From assembly GCF_029227915.1 (NCBI RefSeq), contig NC_079879.1, forward strand, positions 6,324,001 to 6,388,000: a DNA stretch of 64,000 nucleotides, written 5' to 3'. The translations under genes were made by a program, and so were the position numbers. The notes beneath the pieces are model-generated. The model did no database searches. It was not told where the DNA came from and worked only from the letters and a program-made list of their open reading frames with translations. This DNA comes from Hydractinia symbiolongicarpus. Lineage: Eukaryota; Cnidaria; Hydrozoa; Anthoathecata; Hydractiniidae. Positions within the stretch are counted from its first letter, which is position 1; every line of letters begins with the position of its first letter. Shown here in pieces: positions 49,562 through 58,903 of this stretch.

Positions 49562-49783
49562 CCGTTCACTGGGTGAAGCAAAACTAAATTTGGATATGTT
49601 TACATCCTACAAAGAGCTTTTTCTCAGTAAATCAAGTGTAGTTGGCAGATAAACAAGGCATAAACGTTGATTTGCCAGTGTTCATCATAATATCACATAC
49701 AAAGAAGCAAATTTAGGAGACCCGTCTAAATATTCCTTTTCAATTTCATATCTTGTGTTCTTCTGCGCTCACCCAACGAGTTC
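49562..49783. repeat. Diverged direct repeat, copy 2
   Basis: Partner of 48947-49175, sharing words such as GCCAGTG-TCATCATAATATCA and TGCGCT(T/C)ACCCAACGAG. No LTR hallmarks (TG...CA ends, primer binding site) were found, so a plain segmental duplication is more likely. Confidence 0.75.
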
Positions 49784-49792
49784 GAAATACCC

Positions 49793-49939
49793 TCAATGCT
49801 CAATGAACAAATACAACTGGTAAACGAGACGGAAGACAACCCATTTATCCCAGATGCCGGAGGAAATGATTGATGCGGCTCCCTTAGAGACGATCGTAGA
49901 CGAGGACGAAGAAGGCAATAGTGATATTGAGATCGATTA
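49793..49939 (+). pseudogene. Short acidic coding remnant, perhaps transposon ORF end
   Basis: Two overlapping plus-strand frames read LVNETEDNPFIPDAGG and, after a frameshift near 49860, PEEMIDAAPLETIVDEDEE followed by GNSDIEID and TAG. The acidic end and the nearby transposon-like terminus (50033-50135) suggest the tail of a transposase gene. Not recognised with confidence. Confidence 0.25.
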
Positions 49940-50032
49940 GTGTTTGTTTTTATTATACTTTTAGAAATATATGTTGTGTTTATTAAAATTGTTGTTTTTA
50001 TTTTTTAGCACACTAAGACTTTTGCATAATTT

Positions 50033-50135
50033 TATAAGTCCCCCCATTTAACCCCCCGCCACGCCCCTCCCAAATAAGCCCCGTCCCCCAAAACCCATTT
50101 TGACAAATAAGCCCCCAGGGGCCTAATCGATCATT
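50033..50135 (-). mobile_element. Possible DNA transposon terminus with GGGGCTTATTTG repeats
   Basis: On the minus strand the word GGGGCTTATTTG occurs twice (near 50118 and 50082), and a related GGGGGGACTTAT lies near 50035, as subterminal repeats of a transposon end would. The matching opposite end was not found in the window. The same G-rich strand has four G-runs of three or more with short loops, fitting a G-quadruplex. Confidence 0.35.
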
Positions 50136-50343
50136 AACGGTAGACGTAATAGATCTTTCACGGTTGCGCAAAGCATTCTGGGTAATCACTATGACAAAAT
50201 ACAACACCGCTGCTAGCAGGGATGCGAAGTTTATGTGGTGGCGTGGTTTTTCTGTTTATACAAGTTAATTTTTAATCAATTCTTGTATATTTTACACAAA
50301 AAAATTAATTAAAAAAGCTAAAAAGTTAAATCAAGTGAGCTTG

Positions 50344-50592
50344 ATGGCTTCGGTTAAAGATATTAAATGTTTGCAGAATTTTTTAGAACTTTCTATGGCT
50401 GAATTTCAATTTTTCCTTTCCCAGCGTGGGCTTCCAACATCTGGATCACATAGAACGTTGGCTGTAAGAGCTCTGATTGCTCATGAGCAAAAAGTAGAAG
50501 TAAAAGCCACTGCTGAACATACAATTTGCTTCTGCGTAACATGCAAAAAGACATTTGATTCAGACGAAGAGCTGACTTGGAATGTTTGGAAG
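50344..50592 (+). CDS. Candidate first exon of a SAP-like protein
   Basis: From the ATG at 50344, 83 codons run to a strong donor (AAGG|GTAAGT). Residues 14-48 (FLELSMAEFQFFLSQRGLPT and SHRTLAVRALIAHE) fit a SAP-type helix-turn-helix: 'L...EL...L..RGL..SG.....L..R'. A Cys cluster (CFCVTCKK) follows near residue 61. Similar N-termini occur in cnidarian proteins with SWIM or YqaJ-nuclease regions, often multicopy; that link is from memory and weak. The exon ends in phase 1. A compatible exon lies at 56088-56150; the nearer acceptor at 52437 would add only six codons and stop. An in-frame ATG at 50341 region (MASV preceded by SL) gives no better start. Confidence 0.45.
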
Positions 50593-50790
50593 GGTAAGTC
50601 GGTTTAAAATAACTGAAACAAATACCCTTTTTGGTTGGTTCGTTTTTTAACGTAATTTCGAACGTTTTCTTCTCCCTTTAAAATTTGAACTGTACATTCT
50701 AATTTAAGTAGTTGTGGATTAAAATTTGCCATACACTCAATTATAGTGCCGTATTTTTCCTGCGCGCGCAGAAATTGAGGTAACTTTTCT

Positions 50791-51431
50791 CAGTCAGGGA
50801 TAACCGCAAATTAGGCTATGATAGTCTAATTAGTCTACGATAGCCTATTTAGGCGATTTATCTATCCTAATTAGGCTATCAACATGGTTTTTGCTGCCTA
50901 TCGCTGTTCTGTTACATAGTCGCAATGATTTTATTAGCTAAAAACATTCTATAGAACCCCTTTTTGATGGTCCAAATATATTTTTCTTTATTATTTGCGC
51001 TGTCAGAAGATATAGCGTTTAGTTTGTTTTGATTTAGAACGCATGCGCTGTGATACGGCTTCTTTGTTTTACGGCCACGGTTGCTTCTGAACAAAGGCTA
51101 AATTTCCCGCGCGCATATTTTTAACATGGTGGCGCATAGCCTAAATAGACTATTTCTCGTCTAATTAGCCGATCCAAAGACTTTTGACGTATAATTTTTA
51201 GTTCCGCAAAGCAAATTACATGAAATTTTACTTGACCAAAGACGACTTGACAGGCCACTGGATAGCCAAAAAAACATGGCGCAACTATACGTCGTTTCCG
51301 TTATATTTAACAAAGAAGATAGCAAATCGCCTAAATAGGAGATACTCGCCTAAATAGTCTATGAAAAATCTCCTAACTAAGCTACTAGCCTAATTTGGCG
51401 TGATAGCCTAATTTGCGGTTATCCCTGACTG
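50791..51431. mobile_element. 641-bp MITE, perfect 29-bp TIRs, 5-bp target duplication
   Basis: CAGTCAGGGATAACCGCAAA followed by TTAGGCTAT is perfectly inverted at the right end. TTTCT flanks both ends as a 5-bp direct repeat. Inside, the word (C)TAATTAGGCTAT and variants such as CGCCTAAATAG recur many times near both ends. No coding capacity. The end sequence and the 5-bp duplication do not match a superfamily I can name. Confidence 0.82.
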
Positions 51432-51619
51432 TTTCTGATTAGTTTGTTTACATTTTTACCTCCATTTCTGCAAGCGCATCGGGCATTACATAATCACTTA
51501 GATGCGTGCGCAAGTAAATATCAGGACTGTGATTCCATGTATTGGTATTCCATCTAATCATGTGCAAAATTTGATTGTTGTTTTAAAGATGAGAATAGAT
51601 TTCAGCTATAAAATGGCTA

Positions 51620-51744
51620 CTGACCGGTTTTGATTCTGCCCTGTAAAATACAAAGCCATTTGTCAGGGGCACAGACCTCACAAGCTTGGTCTGTACTTTT
51701 GAGCCAGGCTTTGTATTTCACAGTACGTTATCAAAACCGGTCAG
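51620..51744. mobile_element. 125-bp TA-flanked MITE
   Basis: CTGACCGGTTTTGAT at the left is perfectly inverted at the right (ATCAAAACCGGTCAG), with an imperfect extension to about 38 bp (TACAAAGCC / GGCTTTGTA). TA on both sides suggests a Tc1/mariner-type insertion. Confidence 0.75.
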
Positions 51745-51764
51745 TATTTATTTATTAATGATTA

Positions 51765-51863
51765 GGCGGACGTCAAATTTTGAGTTATCATTCGCCGATC
51801 TACCAACCGACTTTATTTTTGGTGCTCAAATGACTCTAACACCAGATATTTGTGACGTCCGCC
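51765..51863. mobile_element. 99-bp TTA-flanked MITE (Harbinger-like)
   Basis: GGCGGACGTCA at the left and TGACGTCCGCC at the right are perfect inverted ends, flanked on each side by TTA. Located 20 bp from the previous MITE. Non-coding. Confidence 0.7.
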
Positions 51864-52099
51864 TTATGTAATTTGGATGCCAGCTATCGTTCAAAGTGTT
51901 TCCACTCTTTGAAGGCTTGAAATGCATAAAGAACTGTCAATTCTGAATTCCAGCTTGTATTAAGGCTTTCGGTGGTAAGGTAGCTGTATATTTATTTTTA
52001 CTATAAAGCCAATGTTTAGCTAGCTACTAATAAAAAGCCTGTAATTAGTAAGTTAAAAAGAACACCCACTGTGCTGAATGATAAAAGATAAATGGGCTG

Positions 52100-52268
52100 T
52101 GGTATTTCTTTTGAATAAACTTCACTTCTTTTATTCTGAACTTCTGGTAACCAATTAAACCGGGGCTATGGTAACATTCAGATTCACTCACCCATGTTGA
52201 ATCTCCGTCAAGAGGAATCGAGCCCCGGTCAGAGTACGAGAGCTATAACCACTAATCTACGGCCCCAC
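52100..52268 (-). repeat. tRNA-derived SINE, minus strand, well-kept head
   Basis: Read on the minus strand from 52268: GGGGCCGTAGATTAGTGG carries an A-box, and about 30 nt later GGGGCTCGATTCC is a near-consensus B-box. The head is followed by CTTGACGG as in the 240-517 copy. This is an RNA polymerase III type internal promoter arrangement. It is not a functional tRNA gene: no full cloverleaf can be drawn. The tail end is not defined. Confidence 0.7.
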
Positions 52269-54089
52269 AAGTAACCTCGAGATTTCCTCCTTTACACAAA
52301 CCAGGGTTTCAAATAACCTGGAAAATACTTAAACTTGAAGTATAGACCTATATTCTGAAATTTTAAAAGTAAATCTTAATTATTACGATACACAACATTA
52401 CTACAATATATCATTGGCTATCGGTTGTCTTTTCAGAAATGGAAAAGGATGCAGCCTGAAAGGAAAGCTGAAATATTGAGGTATCAGAAAATATCTATAA
52501 AAATAATTCGATGGCTCAAAAGGTTTGACTCACTGATGGTATGACAATACTGGGATCTATTAAAGATTAAAATTGAAGAGCCGTCCAGGGCCTCAATCTT
52601 GACAGTCCCACCAGGGAATCAGAACTAGAGATCAAGACTATCACTGTATAACATATGCACATTTTACCAGGAATTCCATGAAAAAAACAACACGCATGAA
52701 TCTATATTGGAGAATTTGCGCATCCAATTTTTTAATTTTTAGTATTCACTTATTGAATGGTTTAAAAGTGTTAAATATATTAACACATTGTTTTGTCGGT
52801 AGAAGTAACCTATAGCAAATATATACTGCAGGAATACATGACAAAGGGAGGGCTATGTCGTACGATGTTGTATTCACTGCAATCATCTACTATTTCGTTT
52901 GCCGTGTCAATCCGCCCCTCAACATGGCCGCAGATTATCTTTTCACAGCAGGTTATATTTTCTCGTAACGATTGTGTTCCTTGCTAAAAGACATTCTTTT
53001 TTAAACTCTAATTCCATTTCAATCTTTTGCTCCATACAATTCTTTTTTTCGTGGGCAAGATGCATGTGCATTGATGTTTTAAAACAGATGATCATTCCAA
53101 TTTATTTTAAAAAAATTTATAATTTGTTAGGATTTGTGCATTTAATGTTTACAAAATCAAGATTTTTAATTTTAAAAATGTTACCACAAGATTTTTAGTT
53201 CCGTAAATTCTCAGTGATCTGCTGTTATAAGACCAAAAAATAACTTTTTGAGGAAAATGATGATAATAGGTATAATTTACATATAAAAATTGATTCTTTC
53301 CAGTATACAATTTTTGGCAACAATAACTTACGCTGTTGATTGTCATAATACTTATTACAGCCATTCATTGGAAAGCCATGCTATTAATGGTACACATTAA
53401 CTGTGGAAATTTCCTATTAAAAAGTTTAAATTGGTGTTGTTGTTTTTTTTAATTATCTGCTGAATAATAATTTTATAAAAAGATTAAAAAATAATTTTTT
53501 GAGGAAAACGTTAGTTTTTAAAATCTGATGTGGTGGAAAAGTAGGCCAGGGTTGATTTTTTATATAAAGAGAATATTTTTTTAAATATAATTTCCACCAA
53601 CATGAAATGCAGCTAATTCCATACTAAATACATGTTCTGAAAGAGCTGGCACATTTATATTTATTTTTGAAAAAAAGAGACAGTGTACGTCATCTATTCA
53701 AAGATATCTGAGTTAAGCATATAATTATATTTCTGTAGCCTGAGCTAGATTGAATTTTGTTAATTATTTTGAGTAAGCTTATTTTTTAAAGAAAGACAAA
53801 TAGTGCTGTGTGTTCACTTTAGTAGTAGGAATACTTTTTGCCACTTGAAATACAATTGATCCGAAGATATTTTTTGTCTTGTATGAAAGAAATTTGGACA
53901 ATACTTTAAGGCAAGAACTTCTATTGTTCTTTGCTCACGTGATCATTATTGGGAAATCTTTTCTTCTTTAATGTTAGATGGGGCCATGCTGGCTTTATGC
54001 ATGCATATTGGTTGATTTTAATTCGGGTTGCACTGAAAAATTATTATATAAAAAACTCAATTTTAATATCTCAAAGAAAACTTAGTTAA
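52269..54089. other. Intergenic or intronic, no exon recognised
   Basis: The word AATAA(C/T)TTTTTGAGGAAA occurs at 53237 and 53489, and again near 57541, hinting at a decayed repeat. The open frames at 52793-53198 have no motif. An acceptor at 52437 is discussed with the SAP-like exon. Confidence 0.4.
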
Positions 54090-55565
54090 AGGAGCACTCC
54101 AGTGAAAAAAAAATATTTAAAAAAAAAATGTTATATAAAACATAGAATCGGATAATTCTCTTCATGAAAAAGACTTTACAAAGCTACAGCCACACGACTT
54201 CGAACCTCTTCTGTCTCACAAGGGAGAAATTAATAAAGATGCAAAGTGATGAGGTGTCTTTTACTGGCTCAAGCAACGTTCTTAGCAAAATATTTTATTT
54301 TTTTAAGAAATAAATATACTTAATCGCTTTTTTTAACATTCTTTTCGTCAAAAAACTTTATCATTTGCTTCATTAAAAAATCTTTCATACTTTACAAGCC
54401 AATTTATTTTTTTTACAGTTCAGCAATATTTTTCCTCTGCACGCGCTTTTTTTGCGCACAAATGTAAACAAATTTTATGTAACGTTGAAATTTTCTCCGT
54501 GATGGAGGACCATTGAAATGCGTGATATAAAATCAAATAATGTTCGGGTCTAGATAAGTTGGTAAAACGGGGTATTATTATTGTATAAATAAAAATCAAT
54601 CTTATGATTATGGTAGGTCATAAATGTGTTGCAGAAGCTACTGACTTACAAGTGGTTGTTTTGACAAAGCTGTTTTAGAAACTGCATTATCAGCATTACA
54701 TGCAGCCGTTATAAAGTTACAAAGATTGAAGAAAATGGGTACATTTACCCCCTGAAAATACTTGGCATGTCCTTCCATCAAAAAAGCTTCTTTTTTGAAA
54801 AACAAAGAATAGAAACTTGAGCGCTACAAAAGATACATGTGTAACTAGAAAGCTTTTTTGTCGGTGTTTGTATTGGAAATTCGTATAATGTTCTCTTATT
54901 TAATATAAAAATGTACAAAACGTTATTTGGTTGAGTTCTGTGGATATAAGTACAAATATTGAGATGAGAAGAAATGAGAAACTTTAATCGCGTTCACTAG
55001 CTAAAATGGCATTTTTACAAAGTGGCAGAGTATCTTAATATGGAAGTTTATTTCCTGCAGATATCTTTTTAAAAGAACTATCTGTGAAGTGCACCAACCA
55101 AATATAAAAACTTTGATCGCTTGGTAGATCACCTGCACGACGTATTTTGTTTAGCCGTTTTTGAGTTCTTTCTTTTTCACAGACGGGATTCTGTGAAAAC
55201 TTACTTCTTTACACTTCTCTGATCGATCGGTACATAGAAACACAGAGCAACTAACCATTTTTTAAAGATTTAAACGTAAATTACATACAAAAAGCGATTT
55301 AATGTAAGCTGTATTTATAGGTCTTAACATGCGCTTGCTTAAACTTTCTGCACGATGTGATGTCATTATTTATAATCGGGTCCAGTCCGAAATGAAATCG
55401 CGCCTGTCTGTTTTTTATGAGAAAAAAATTGAATATGCAAAAGCTTGTACAACAATTTTAAATAAGAAAAACAAGTAAAGTAAGTTTTTTTTGATTTCTT
55501 ATGCTTTTCTGAGTACGTATAAAACAAACAAAAAAAAGAAAAGTGATTTTTACTGGAGTTCCCCT
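54090..55565. mobile_element. Kolobok/piggyBac-type non-autonomous element, 1,476 bp
   Basis: The ends are AGGAGCACTCCAGTGAAAA and, inverted, AGGGGAACTCCAGTAAAAA, each flanked by TTAA. A TTAA target with AGGGG-ACTCCAG ends is typical of Kolobok elements in cnidarian genomes; piggyBac also uses TTAA. No transposase or THAP frame is visible inside, so it is non-autonomous. Confidence 0.75.
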
Positions 55566-56087
55566 TTAACTAGGCTAGACATGTCTGAAATCTGTACAAT
55601 CCTTGTTAAACTGAGACAGTGTAGAGATACTGCTAACTTGGTACCATAATTATTCAAATAAGTAGTCAAATTTTTATTCAGTATATTGACTTTCAGGAGG
55701 GACATGTTATATGTACAGGTAATATTGCCAGTTGAAATACCCCTAAGTTGAAGTATATCCCTCTCTTAAGTCAGCTAATTTCCTACCTCAAGGCTTTATT
55801 GCGACTTATGCTGAAAAATTGAATAAGCAATTTCTGAAACTTTTACACCCTGTTTTAATTTATAACAATCGTGGAGTGGTGGAGTTAGTTTTACAGTGTA
55901 ATGATTTTAAAAACTAGATAAATTTCTGTTGTTTTAATTTAATGATGATGCGCGATGTTTTTTGTTCACAACTCTTCTCGGGATTTTTCTGTTCTAATTT
56001 ATACTTTGCTTTTTATGTTAATCAATTTGGTGGTAATTTTTGCTTCTTTACTGTTTTTTTTGTTTTTTTTTTGTATTTCTAATGCAG

Positions 56088-56150
56088 GTAAAACCAAAAA
56101 AAACTTTGATGAAAATGATTCTTGGAAGAGTGGGATAAGGAAGTTTTCTG
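56088..56150 (+). CDS. Possible second exon of the SAP-like gene
   Basis: A very strong acceptor (long T tract, TTTCTAATGCAG) and a donor TTTTCTG|GTAACA enclose 63 bp. In phase 1 to 1 it encodes KTKKNFDENDSWKSGIRKFS, which would follow WKG of the exon at 50344-50592 in correct phase. The join spans a 5.5-kb intron full of transposons. No further exon was found, so the link is speculative. Confidence 0.25.
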
Positions 56151-56231
56151 GTAACAAAATTAGTTTTGTGTAAATACTGATACTATGTGTGACCTTTTGT
56201 ATTTCTGTGTTATGTTATTTAAAAAATATTT

Positions 56232-56370
56232 CCATTGTTGTAAAACCATGAAAGTTATTGGTTCGAATCCAATCCATCTTTAAAAGGTGGTAGTTCAAAT
56301 GGAAGAACAACATGGTGTGTAATTAGTTTCATACTGCAACAAACAATAATGCAAATCAATTCAAAAAATT
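56232..56370. repeat. Dispersed repeat with tRNA T-arm-like core, copy 1
   Basis: Shares about 135 bp at high identity with 61685-61828. It includes ATTGG-TTCGAAT-CCAAT (56257-56273), which is both a perfect tRNA T-arm (5-bp stem, 7-base loop) and a B-box. The outer ends (ATTGTTG...ATGAAAGTTATT and its rough complement at the right) are also imperfectly inverted, so it may be a small MITE rather than a SINE. No A-box found. Confidence 0.65.
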
Positions 56371-56486
56371 TTACAAACAAATGTTTCAAAAAAAGAGGTA
56401 ACTATAAGAAAAGAAATGAAAGAAGGAAATTTTTTAATTTACTCGGGATATACGTTCAGTTATTCAGGTTTTGCTGAGCTATAACT

Positions 56487-56691
56487 ACAATCATGTTCAT
56501 AAATTATTGGAAAAACGGCTTTTGAGGCTTTTTTCAGAGTTTCCCCCCTCTCCCCCTACAGTCAGTGTTGATTTTGTGTTGATTTGTGCCCCAAAATACT
56601 GCCGGCGACTCTGGAAAAGACCTCCAACCAACACTGAAGAGTGGGGGGAGGGGGAAAGTGGTTTTTCCAAAACTATTATGAACATGATTGT
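56487..56691. mobile_element. 205-bp fold-back element, copy 1
   Basis: Ends ACAATCATGTTCATAA and TTATGAACATGATTGT are perfect inverted repeats. The rest is also largely self-complementary: TTGGAAAAAC / GTTTTTCCAA, CCCCCCTCTCCCCC / GGGGGGAGGGGG and CAGTGTTG / CAACACTG. The 2 bp flanking both sides is CT. A copy of exactly the same length lies at 57291-57495. The open frames over it are by-products. Confidence 0.85.
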
Positions 56692-56987
56692 CTCTATAAT
56701 GTGAGACTTTTTTTTTTAAGTGGCTTTTTTTTTTACAAAAGCTTTTGTGTGCGTTTGTGTTGGCTGAATTAAGGACAAGTACTACTTTGTCATTCCTTAT
56801 ACCGTGCATGCAGAGCTGGTTGGTTTTCTTGTTTCATAAACTAGGTTCCAGGCCTCCTAATGTCTGTTTGTTTCTTATTGTTTGTCGTATGTGGCAAGAG
56901 CTTTTATATGCTTATATATTGTATATACATGACTAAAATTGTTCTTTGTATAACATAGACACTTTGTAGTATAAAAGAAATGGAAAA

Positions 56988-57226
56988 CACACACGTTCCA
57001 CACACGTTCCGCACACGTTCCACTCAAGTTCCATAGCCAAGTGTACAAGAGGAGACTGCAGTAGCACACGTTCCACACGTTCCGTCAATTTTTTATAAAA
57101 ATTAAAATTTACTTCAATTTCATTGAATTTGACGGTACGTGTGGAACGTGTTCAATTTAGGTGCAATCGATGGTGGAGCACCTTGGAACGGGTGTGGAAC
57201 GTGTACGGAACGTGTGAAACGTGTCA
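56988..57226. repeat. ~240-bp nested palindrome of ACACGTTCC repeats
   Basis: The left half has six copies of (C)ACACGTTCC-like words (56991-57083), the right half the complement GGAACGTGT (57138-57222). Inner arms (CACGTTCCACACGTTCCGTCAA against its complement at 57128-57150) differ at one base, around a ~40-base A/T loop. Outer arms pair more loosely. It lies between the two 205-bp fold-back elements. Confidence 0.8.
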
Positions 57227-57290
57227 TCAAAGCAAAATTTTGGCTCTAAACAAGGGCAACCCCTTTTCAATTTTTTTATGTCATTTACAG

Positions 57291-57495
57291 ACAATCATGT
57301 TCATAAATTATTGGAAAAACGGCTTTTGAGGCTTTTTTCAGAGTTTCCCCCCTCTCCCCCAACAGTCAGTGTTGATTTTGTGTTGATTTGTGCCCCAAAA
57401 TACTGCCGGCGACTCTGGAAAAGACCTCCAACCAACACTGAATAGTGGGGGGAGGGGGAAAGTGGTTTTTCCAAAACTATTATGAACATGATTGT
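57291..57495. mobile_element. 205-bp fold-back element, copy 2
   Basis: Near-identical to 56487-56691, in the same orientation, with very few base differences. The flanking 2-bp repeat is AG here. No transposase. Confidence 0.85.
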
Positions 57496-57989
57496 AGTTG
57501 CCATGTGAAAATCAAATCCAATAAGTAAAATTTAGTTAAAAAAATAATTTTTTGAGGAAACTAATTTATAACACCGCAGTTTGTAACATGTAATTGGTAA
57601 TAATGTAATAATGTAATTGGTTCAAGAAGCTTGAAAGGTGGATATATTTTGGATAAGGTAGAAGATTGGATTAATGAATTAAAGATGCTGAGTAAAATTG
57701 CTAAAACAGAGTCGCAAGGGACATAAAGTTGTTTTATCAGTGGCTGGCTACAAGCATAAATTAACATACTGTATGCAAACATACCACACATAATATAATT
57801 ATTGGAAGAAGTACTCATAGTTATTAATTCGAATTAATACCAGCACTGACGGGAGGTATTAAAGTAAACAATAACGAGAGACAACTGCTGTCACTGTGAA
57901 ATGTGTAAGCAGGAAATCAGACTGAACGATATCAACCAGGAAGCAGTGTATCTAGTTGACTGACTACCTTCAAGGAACGAGAGATACAC

Positions 57990-58562
57990 AATTAACAAGC
58001 TATGCTTCTGGGCTCAGATTCGAATTTCAAGTTCACAATTGATCATGCTTTGTCATGCAAATAATGTGGCTTCCTTTCGCTTAGACAATGAAATCCGTAA
58101 TGTCACGGGGATGTAACTAAAAGAGGTTTGTCATGATGTACGCATTGAACCGTGTCTACAACAGTTACCTTGTGAGCCATTGAGCCAGTGGACAGCGAAT
58201 GTTTCTCAGGAATCGAGAGTTATGTATGCACAAGAGGCTTTTGGAACACTGGTCAAATGGCATTTTTAGATGCGAAGGTGTGCTACCAAAAGCATATGAT
58301 GTAAATAAAATGGAAAAAAAGAAAAATTACAATAAACTTATTTTGCAAATAGAGCATGAAACTTTAACGCCACTAGCGATATCCGTGTGTGGCGGAATGG
58401 GTCGCGTGTGTCGAAAGTTCTATACTCGGCTTTCTGAAATGATTTCTGAAAAGCGTAAACAACATTTTTTAAAACTTTCAGCATGGATATGACGTAACAT
58501 TTGTTTTGCGCTTATCAAGTCTATATGCATATGTGTTCGAGGAAGTCGATCAGTCTTTTCAT
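57990..58562 (+). pseudogene. Retroelement polyprotein C-terminal fragment (dead)
   Basis: Plus-strand words in order, with frameshifts and stops: FKFTIDHALSCK and GFLSLR; then DNEIRNVTGM and LKEVCHDVRIEPCLQQL; then TRGFWNTGQMAFLDAKV; then MEKKKNYNKLILQIEHETLT, CGGMGRVCRKFYTRLSEMIS, and RNICFALIKSICICVRGSRS. This order ('DHALSCKKGGF..LRHNE', 'GFW..GQ.AFFDVRV', 'EHGTFTPLV', 'FALL.S...C.RGSR') is a widely repeated C-terminal region found after reverse transcriptases in cnidarian and other invertebrate genomes. At least two frameshifts and several stops make it inactive. Confidence 0.72.
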
Positions 58563-58723
58563 CTAACCTTGTCGCATCTCTGTCAGTGGATCCTAAAGTA
58601 GTTCTGCTACCTTTATATATCATACTTATGTCGACATCAACTGAATAGCATTTTTCTTTTAATAAAGCGGCGATATTTCGGTATAGAAAAATTATAACAA
58701 ATTATTTTATTGAAATGTATGTA

Positions 58724-58903
58724 CAGTTGACTCTCTCTAATCCGAATCTCAAGGGGGATAATTCTCTTTCAGATTACAGAGATTCGGATAGTAGAAAGTA
58801 GATTATGAGAGTTTCTTAAGGAAAGTTGACGCTGATTTTTAATTTGTTCGGATTATAGTTAAAAATTCGGATAATGGAGATTCGGATCGGAGAGAGTCAA
58901 CTG
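58724..58903. mobile_element. Pogo-type MITE, 180 bp
   Basis: CAGTTGACTCTCTCTAATCC at the left and, inverted at the right, CAGTTGACTCTCTCCGATCC, both flanked by TA. Repeats of GATTCGGAT-like words inside both ends. Non-coding. Its CAGT...CTCT ends resemble those of the 987-bp element at 30713. Confidence 0.82.

Noticed and set aside
48947-49783. LTR retrotransposon formed by the two direct repeats
   Set aside because: The inner part is only about 390 bp, has no gag or pol words, no primer-binding site and no TG...CA ends.
52437-52549. Second exon for the SAP-like gene at 52437, or an open frame KWKRMQPERKAEILRYQ there
   Set aside because: The acceptor TTTTCAG is good, but in the phase left by the 50592 donor it stops after six codons; the longer frame needs a phase that the first exon does not supply.
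56471-57504. Open frames sharing a KLLEKRLLRLFSEFPPSPPT-like product as a duplicated gene
   Set aside because: Both fall entirely inside the two 205-bp fold-back elements and exist on both strands.
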